Below, one piece after another: positions 59,489 through 64,000 of a stretch of 64,000 bases of DNA (the first letter of the stretch is position 1; each line of letters opens with the position of its first letter). The stretch is taken from NCBI RefSeq assembly GCF_017355875.1, contig NZ_JAFEWC010000001.1:1550001-1614000 (forward strand), in the 5' to 3' direction. The notes beneath the pieces are model-generated. The model was not told the origin of the DNA. It was given only the letters and a program-made list of their open reading frames with translations, and ran no database searches. The stretch is from Aridibaculum aurantiacum (GTDB lineage Bacteria; Bacteroidota; Bacteroidia; Chitinophagales; Chitinophagaceae). Position numbers and translations under genes: made by a program.

Positions 59489-62131
59489 TTAGAAATTTGC
59501 CAGGCTCTCCTCCAGCACTTTAATACGTGCCTCGGCATCGCTAAGCTTCTTTCTTTCCAGGTCAACCACCTCGGGTTTTGCATTGGCTACAAATTTCTCA
59601 TTGCTCAGCTTTTTGGAAACCGATTCGCGGAACCGTTGCTGGTGCTCCAGGTCTTTTAGTAGCTCCGCTTTCAATACTTCTGTGTCCAGCTGCTTTTCGC
59701 TTTCTATATAGAATTTATCTGTTTCTACCGCTACTACGATGGTGTTGGCTACGGCATCATCCACATACGAGATGGAGCCGGCATTCACCTGCTTGGCCAG
59801 GATGTTCTCGATAACGGCATAAGCCGCTTGGTTCTCAGTTTGGATGTGCAGTTGAATTACATCCTTTGGCTTAACCTGGTTTTTATTACGGGCATCACGT
59901 AGTGCAGTGATCACCTGCTTCAGAAGCTCGCCTTCAGCAATGATATTTTTGTCAGCTGCCGCCACTGTTTCAAATTGCTTTACGCAAAGGTCGTCCTGCC
60001 TTTCACGCAATAGGTGATAGATCTCTTCGGTGATGAAAGGCATGTAAGGATGTAGCATTTGTAACAGCTGCTCGAAGAAGTCAACAGTTTTTTCATAAAC
60101 AATAGCATCTATTGGCTGTTCAAAACCTGGTTTTGCCCACTCAAGGTACCAGCTACAGAAGTCGTCCCAGATTAGCGAGTAAAGGCTCTTCAGACCTTCG
60201 CTCAGCCTGAACTGGCTATGAAGGCTGTCTACTTCGGCACGCACCTGCGCAAGACGGCTTTCAAACCATTCAACAGCAAAAGTGCTGGTAGCTGTTTCGC
60301 TGGTGTTTGCATCAGCTTTTCTTCCTTCCCACATCTTCACCAGCTTCAGTGCATTCCATAGCTTGTTGTTGAAGTTGCGGCCTTGCTCCAAACTTGCTTC
60401 GTCGAAGAGCAGGTCGTTACCGGCAGGGGAGGAGATCATTATTCCAAAGCGAACAGCATCAGCTCCATATTTGTCAATAAGCTCCAAAAGGTCCGGGCTG
60501 TTGCCAAGGCTCTTACTCATTTTGCGGCCTTGTTTATCCCGCACCATACCGGTAAAATAAACATCGCTAAATGGTTTCACCTGGTTGTAGTGCATGCCCG
60601 CCATGATCATGCGAGCCACCCAGAAGAAGATAATGTCCTGGCCGGTAACCAATACAGAAGTAGGATAATAGTAGTCTATCTCCTTATTGCCTTCAGGAGC
60701 CGAAATGCCTTTGAAAACCTCCATCGGCCATAGCCAAGATGAGAACCAGGTATCGAGGCAGTCTTCATCCTGTCTTAGTTCATCAATTGTAACTTCTAAA
60801 TTTTGGTTCTTGAATTGTTCTATAGCTTCTTCTCTCGTTTCTGCTACTACAAAACTTCCATCAGGAGCATACCAGGCAGGAATTTGCTGTCCCCACCAAA
60901 GCTGGCGACTAATACACCAGTCTTTTACATTTTCCAGCCAGTATTTATAAGTAGCTAAAAATTTATCTCCCGGGTGAATTTTGATGTCGCCATCAACTAC
61001 AGCTTGCAGTGCAGGCTCAGCCAGTTCCTTCATTTTTACAAACCACTGCGTGCTGATGCGGGGTTCTACCACTGCACCACTGCGTTGGCTGTAACCCAGG
61101 CGGGTAGTGTATTCTTCTTCTTTAAGCAGGTAACCTTTCTCCTGTAGTTCGGTCACGATCTTTTTACGTGCTGCAAAACGATCTTCACCTACATATATCT
61201 GTGCGGCTGCACTCAATGTTCCATCTTCATTTAAAGTATCCACTACTTCCAGGTTGTGTTTCAATCCCAGGTTGTAGTCGTTGATATCGTGTGCTGGTGT
61301 AACTTTTAATGCTCCCGTTCCAAATGCAGGATCTACATATTCATCAAAAATAATTGGCACTTTCTTATTGATCAGCGGTACGATAGCGTACATGCCTTTG
61401 AGGTGTGCATAACGCTCATCAGTAGGATTAACACAGATGGCCGTATCGCCCATAATTGTCTCAGGACGTTGCGTTGCAATGGTTATGTATTGATCAAGTA
61501 ATGGTTCGGCATCGTTTGCCAGCTGGTATTTCAGGTGGTATAGCTTACCATTGATGTCCTTATATTCTACTTCCTCATCGCTTAGGGCTGTCTTGGCTGC
61601 CGGGTCCCAGTTTATCATACGTGCACCGCGGTATACCAAGCCTTTGTTGTATAGGTCCACGAACACTTTGATTACCGCCTTGTAGTAATGATCATCCATA
61701 GTGAAGGTGGTGCGGTCCCAATCTACACTGCAGCCAAGCTTAGCGATCTGGCTGTAAATGATGCCGCCATATTTTTCCTTCCATTCAAAAGCATATTGCA
61801 GGAACTCTTCCCTGGTGAGTGAATTCTTGTCAATGCCTTTTTCTTTCAGCATCTGTACCACCTTTGATTCCGTTGCAATACTTGCGTGGTCACTTCCAGG
61901 AACCCAGCAAGCATTAAAGCCACTCATACGTGCCTTGCGGACCAAAATATCCTGAACCGTTTCATTAAGGGTGTGTCCCATATGAAGGACACCAGTAACG
62001 TTTGGTGGGGGAATAACAACGGTGAAGGGTGGACGATCATCCACCTGGCTTTTGAAATATTTCTTATCAAGCCAATGCTGGTACCATTTTTCTTCTGCCG
62101 CCGACGGTATGTAGTTTTTGCTTAGTTCCAT
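59489..62131 (-). CDS. valS: Valyl-tRNA synthetase
   Basis: Class I aminoacyl-tRNA synthetase of 880 aa. The HIGH motif is HMGH in PPNVTGVLHMGHTLNE; the KMSKS motif is in GRKMSKSLGNSPD. The editing domain (TQRPETIMGDTAICV) and zinc-free connecting region lead to the C-terminal coiled-coil arm (ELLKDLEHQQRFRES). Length is normal. An ATG at 62131 is the clear start. Confidence 0.98.
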   Translation of the reverse strand: MELSKNYIPSAAEEKWYQHWLDKKYFKSQVDDRPPFTVVIPPPNVTGVLHMGHTLNETVQDILVRKARMSGFNACWVPGSDHASIATESKVVQMLKEKGIDKNSLTREEFLQYAFEWKEKYGGIIYSQIAKLGCSVDWDRTTFTMDDHYYKAVIKVFVDLYNKGLVYRGARMINWDPAAKTALSDEEVEYKDINGKLYHLKYQLANDAEPLLDQYITIATQRPETIMGDTAICVNPTDERYAHLKGMYAIVPLINKKVPIIFDEYVDPAFGTGALKVTPAHDINDYNLGLKHNLEVVDTLNEDGTLSAAAQIYVGEDRFAARKKIVTELQEKGYLLKEEEYTTRLGYSQRSGAVVEPRISTQWFVKMKELAEPALQAVVDGDIKIHPGDKFLATYKYWLENVKDWCISRQLWWGQQIPAWYAPDGSFVVAETREEAIEQFKNQNLEVTIDELRQDEDCLDTWFSSWLWPMEVFKGISAPEGNKEIDYYYPTSVLVTGQDIIFFWVARMIMAGMHYNQVKPFSDVYFTGMVRDKQGRKMSKSLGNSPDLLELIDKYGADAVRFGIMISSPAGNDLLFDEASLEQGRNFNNKLWNALKLVKMWEGRKADANTSETATSTFAVEWFESRLAQVRAEVDSLHSQFRLSEGLKSLYSLIWDDFCSWYLEWAKPGFEQPIDAIVYEKTVDFFEQLLQMLHPYMPFITEEIYHLLRERQDDLCVKQFETVAAADKNIIAEGELLKQVITALRDARNKNQVKPKDVIQLHIQTENQAAYAVIENILAKQVNAGSISYVDDAVANTIVVAVETDKFYIESEKQLDTEVLKAELLKDLEHQQRFRESVSKKLSNEKFVANAKPEVVDLERKKLSDAEARIKVLEESLANF

Positions 62132-62240
62132 ATTTTCTTAAGGTGATCCGTAGTGGATGGAGGTTAAAGCTTTAAATACTGCTGTATCTTTTAGCTGGCG
62201 GCAAATGTACAAAAATCGAAGAGTGGAAGGCGGGACAATA

Positions 62241-62270
62241 AAAAATCCCGCAGGCATGCCGGCGGGATTC
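62241..62270 (-). terminator. Terminator for the small lipoprotein gene
   Basis: On the minus strand, AATCCCGC / GCGGGATT with a loop of about 10 nt and an adjacent T run; it lies 22 bp after the stop of the small lipoprotein gene. Confidence 0.85.
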
Positions 62271-62291
62271 AAAGCAGATAGGTTTGGGTGA

Positions 62292-62531
62292 TCAATAAAA
62301 CATCATCTTACTATCCCACGAATACGCAGGTAGCGGGGCAGTTACTTCGTCCTGGTTGCCGCCCGGGTCCTTTACCTGCTGCATATCCAGTTTGCTGCAT
62401 TTTGCATTAAATGCTTTGCAACAGCTAACAATAGTGGATATGCCTGTACAGGCAGATTTTATTTGATTAGAATGACAAGCAGTTATTGTACAACATAAAC
62501 CCAGGGTGGTAATGTAAAGAAACTTTCTCAT
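62292..62531 (-). CDS. Small lipoprotein, function unknown
   Basis: 79 aa from ATG 62531 (MRKFLYITTLGLCC). The N-terminus is a lipoprotein signal (LCCTITACHS, lipobox Cys near residue 18). The mature part contains several Cys (SACTG, SCCKAFNAKCS), which might form disulphides. Family not recognised. It is closed by its own terminator. Confidence 0.65.
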   Translation of the reverse strand: MRKFLYITTLGLCCTITACHSNQIKSACTGISTIVSCCKAFNAKCSKLDMQQVKDPGGNQDEVTAPLPAYSWDSKMMFY

Positions 62532-62667
62532 AGCCTTTGGTTTGTAATGCGAATGTATCAACGAAAGGAAAGCTCTATGGTTAATTTAGGTTAACCTTTC
62601 TTGATTTTTTGAACGATCCGGTATTACAACGGGCTTTAGAGAAATATGTTACACCCTGTAAAAAAAA

Positions 62668-62793
62668 TTAATGCAGTTTACCAGCCCACTCCAGGTAGGT
62701 GATCAATGCAATCAATCCAAAAATGAAAATGAAGATCAGTGTGTTCCTTAAGCCATCGCTCATGTGGTGATGGTGGTGTGTAGAGTTCTCCAT
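62668..62793 (-). CDS. 41-aa membrane microprotein with His-rich N-terminus
   Basis: Short frame reading M-E-N-S-T, five consecutive His, then MSDGLRNTLIF, a hydrophobic helix (IFIFGLIALITYLEW) and AGKLH before the stop. The helix is long enough to cross the membrane once. The His run could bind a metal (inference). It lies between the small lipoprotein and the exonuclease gene and is below usual gene-finding length. Confidence 0.55.
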   Translation of the reverse strand: MENSTHHHHHMSDGLRNTLIFIFIFGLIALITYLEWAGKLH

Positions 62794-63031
62794 GGCAATT
62801 AATATTTAACGTGATAAAAATGATACCGTTAGGGTGGCTTTTCATAGTTAAAAGGCTAAGCCTTTTTTATCAACACTAAAACCTGGGAACATGTTCGTTA
62901 AACCAAGAGCAAATACCTGCGCTTGCTGTGTTTGAAGTTATAAATCGTTTCAATATGAAACAAATCTTTTTCTGGGAATATTTTCTTTACCAGTTCTTCT
63001 TCATGCTACCTTTATCCTTTGAAATTGCCAG

Positions 63032-64000
63032 ATGTTTGCTATTGTAGATATTGAGACGACAGGTGGGTATGCCAGCGCTAATGGTATTACAGAAATTGCT
63101 ATTGCCATACATGATGGAACATCAATGGTGGATTACTATGAAACATTGATTAATCCTGACATGCCTATTCCGAGGTATGTACAGTCGTTGACAGGCATCA
63201 CAAACGCTATGGTTAGCCAGGCGCCTTACTTTGATGAAGTGGCGCCGCGTATCTATGAGCTGCTTCATGATAAGATCTTCGTAGCGCACAATGTAAATTT
63301 TGATTACTCTTTTATAAAGCACCATCTTGAAAGAGCAGGGCTATGCCTGGATTGTAAAAAGCTTTGCACGGTTCGCTTAGGAAGGAAAATATTGCCTGGA
63401 TATCCAAGTTATAGCCTCGGAAAATTATGTAGGAGCCTGGAAATAGAAATTGAGCAACGACATCGGGCTGGTGGCGACACGCTGGCAACGGTGAAGTTGT
63501 TTGAAAGAATGCTGCAGGCAGACGTGGAAGGCGAGTTGAAAGCGATGTTGAAAGGGCGCAATAAGAACAGTCATCTGCCTCCTAATCTTGCAGAAGAACG
63601 TGTTGCTGAATTGCCTGCATTGCCGGGTGTTTACTACTTCCACAACCAGAAGGGAAAGGTGATATATGTAGGCAAAGCCAAAGACCTGAAGAAACGTGTT
63701 ACCAGTCATTTTGCTAATAATAAACCGGGGAAGCAAAAACAAGATTTTCTTAGGGAGATATACAATGTTACCTACCAGGTGTGCGGTACTGAACTTATGG
63801 CCTATATACTGGAGAGTGTAGAGATAAAGCGGTTGTGGCCCATTTACAATAGAAGCCAGAAAGGATTTGAGCAAGCCTATGGTTTGTACATGTTTGAAGA
63901 CGGCAGAGGCTACCAGCGCCTGTTGATAGAGAAGAAGAAAAAGCACCTGCAGCCATTGTATACATTCAGCATGTTGCTGGATGGTCATAATATGATGAAG
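63032..64000 (+). CDS. DEDDh exonuclease / GIY-YIG fusion protein (partial)
   Basis: Frame open from ATG 63032 (MFAIVDIETTGGYAS) to the window edge, 323 codons without a stop, so the 3' end is missing. The N-terminal half is a DnaQ-type DEDDh 3'-5' exonuclease: Asp and Glu in VDIETTG, Asp in AHNVNFDYSF and HRAGGDT for the final His and Asp. The second half is a GIY-YIG nuclease domain as in UvrC: LPGVYYFHN, VIYVGKAKDLKKRV and the downstream Glu (YILESVEIKRLWP). The fold order exonuclease then UvrC-like N-terminal domain is known in Bacteroidota and Cho-like proteins; a repair role is likely. Confidence 0.92.
   Translation, partial: MFAIVDIETTGGYASANGITEIAIAIHDGTSMVDYYETLINPDMPIPRYVQSLTGITNAMVSQAPYFDEVAPRIYELLHDKIFVAHNVNFDYSFIKHHLERAGLCLDCKKLCTVRLGRKILPGYPSYSLGKLCRSLEIEIEQRHRAGGDTLATVKLFERMLQADVEGELKAMLKGRNKNSHLPPNLAEERVAELPALPGVYYFHNQKGKVIYVGKAKDLKKRVTSHFANNKPGKQKQDFLREIYNVTYQVCGTELMAYILESVEIKRLWPIYNRSQKGFEQAYGLYMFEDGRGYQRLLIEKKKKHLQPLYTFSMLLDGHNMMK

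Noticed and set aside
63425-63988. Minus-strand open frame at the right edge
   Set aside because: It is the shadow of the exonuclease/GIY-YIG gene, which has clear motifs on the plus strand.

Overview
The window looks like a chromosomal segment of a Bacteroidota bacterium, most likely order Chitinophagales (family Chitinophagaceae). This rests on gene content: a TonB-dependent receptor-like barrel with a carboxypeptidase-type N-terminal domain, a DUF5686 protein, type IX secretion sorting domains of both kinds, DUF4251 and META proteins, a tRNA hydroxylase MiaE, malate:quinone oxidoreductase, and TAnnTTTG-type -7 boxes instead of TATAAT. The species cannot be named from the sequence. No rRNA, tRNA, CRISPR array, prophage or insertion sequence was seen. 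Most of the region is ordinary housekeeping and envelope DNA.

Layout. 1-6.7 kb: an ECF sigma factor, then a tightly coupled signalling operon of hybrid histidine kinase, CheR, CheB and a REC-histidine kinase, with no chemoreceptor, CheA or CheW beside it. 6.7-16.6 kb: a 2H phosphoesterase divergent from DNA ligase D, an outer-membrane barrel convergent with a serine-hydrolase-like protein that lacks its catalytic Ser and Lys, two small proteins, and a membrane-anchored MutS-like ATPase. 16.8-22.4 kb: rseP, dxr and a GH3-like enzyme on the minus strand, then rplU, rpmA and an Ala/Lys-repeat histone-like gene on the plus strand. 22.5-34.7 kb: miaE, a penicillin-acylase-family enzyme with a small membrane protein, a DUF5686 protein, trhO, a DoxX-like protein, an MpaB-type oxygenase, a DUF4251 lipoprotein, a thioredoxin-reductase-like flavoprotein, S1/P1 nuclease and a META protein. 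34.7-43 kb: a T9SS cargo protein, mqo, a lone receiver protein, a PIN toxin with its partner, rhomboid protease, lipoprotein carbonic anhydrase, an acetyltransferase and an aldo/keto reductase. 43-51 kb, all minus strand: TPR protein, dCMP deaminase, FKBP isomerase, a LytS/LytTR pair, a small secreted protein, hicBA and ahcY. 51-64 kb: Lrp/AsnC regulator, an ELWxxDGT-repeat T9SS protein, an acetyltransferase, two adjacent M14 carboxypeptidase paralogues (the second lacking catalytic residues), a PAP2 phosphatase, valS, two very small proteins, and a DEDDh exonuclease/GIY-YIG fusion that runs off the right edge.

The most interesting unexplained structure is not a gene. A repeat of about 55 bp occurs six times, each time in the leader region 5' of a minus-strand gene (rseP, FKBP, the 48.4-kb gene, ahcY and both M14 genes). 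It has a conserved 24-bp core, a 15-19 bp spacer and a conserved tail, and core variants carry a paired base change consistent with a small stem. Second, the hicBA toxin-antitoxin module lies between two near-identical copies of the ahcY terminator, as if it had been inserted there with duplication of the terminator. Third, several enzyme-family members here appear to have lost catalytic or cofactor residues (the serine hydrolase, the second M14 protein and the flavoprotein), which points to binding or regulatory roles.
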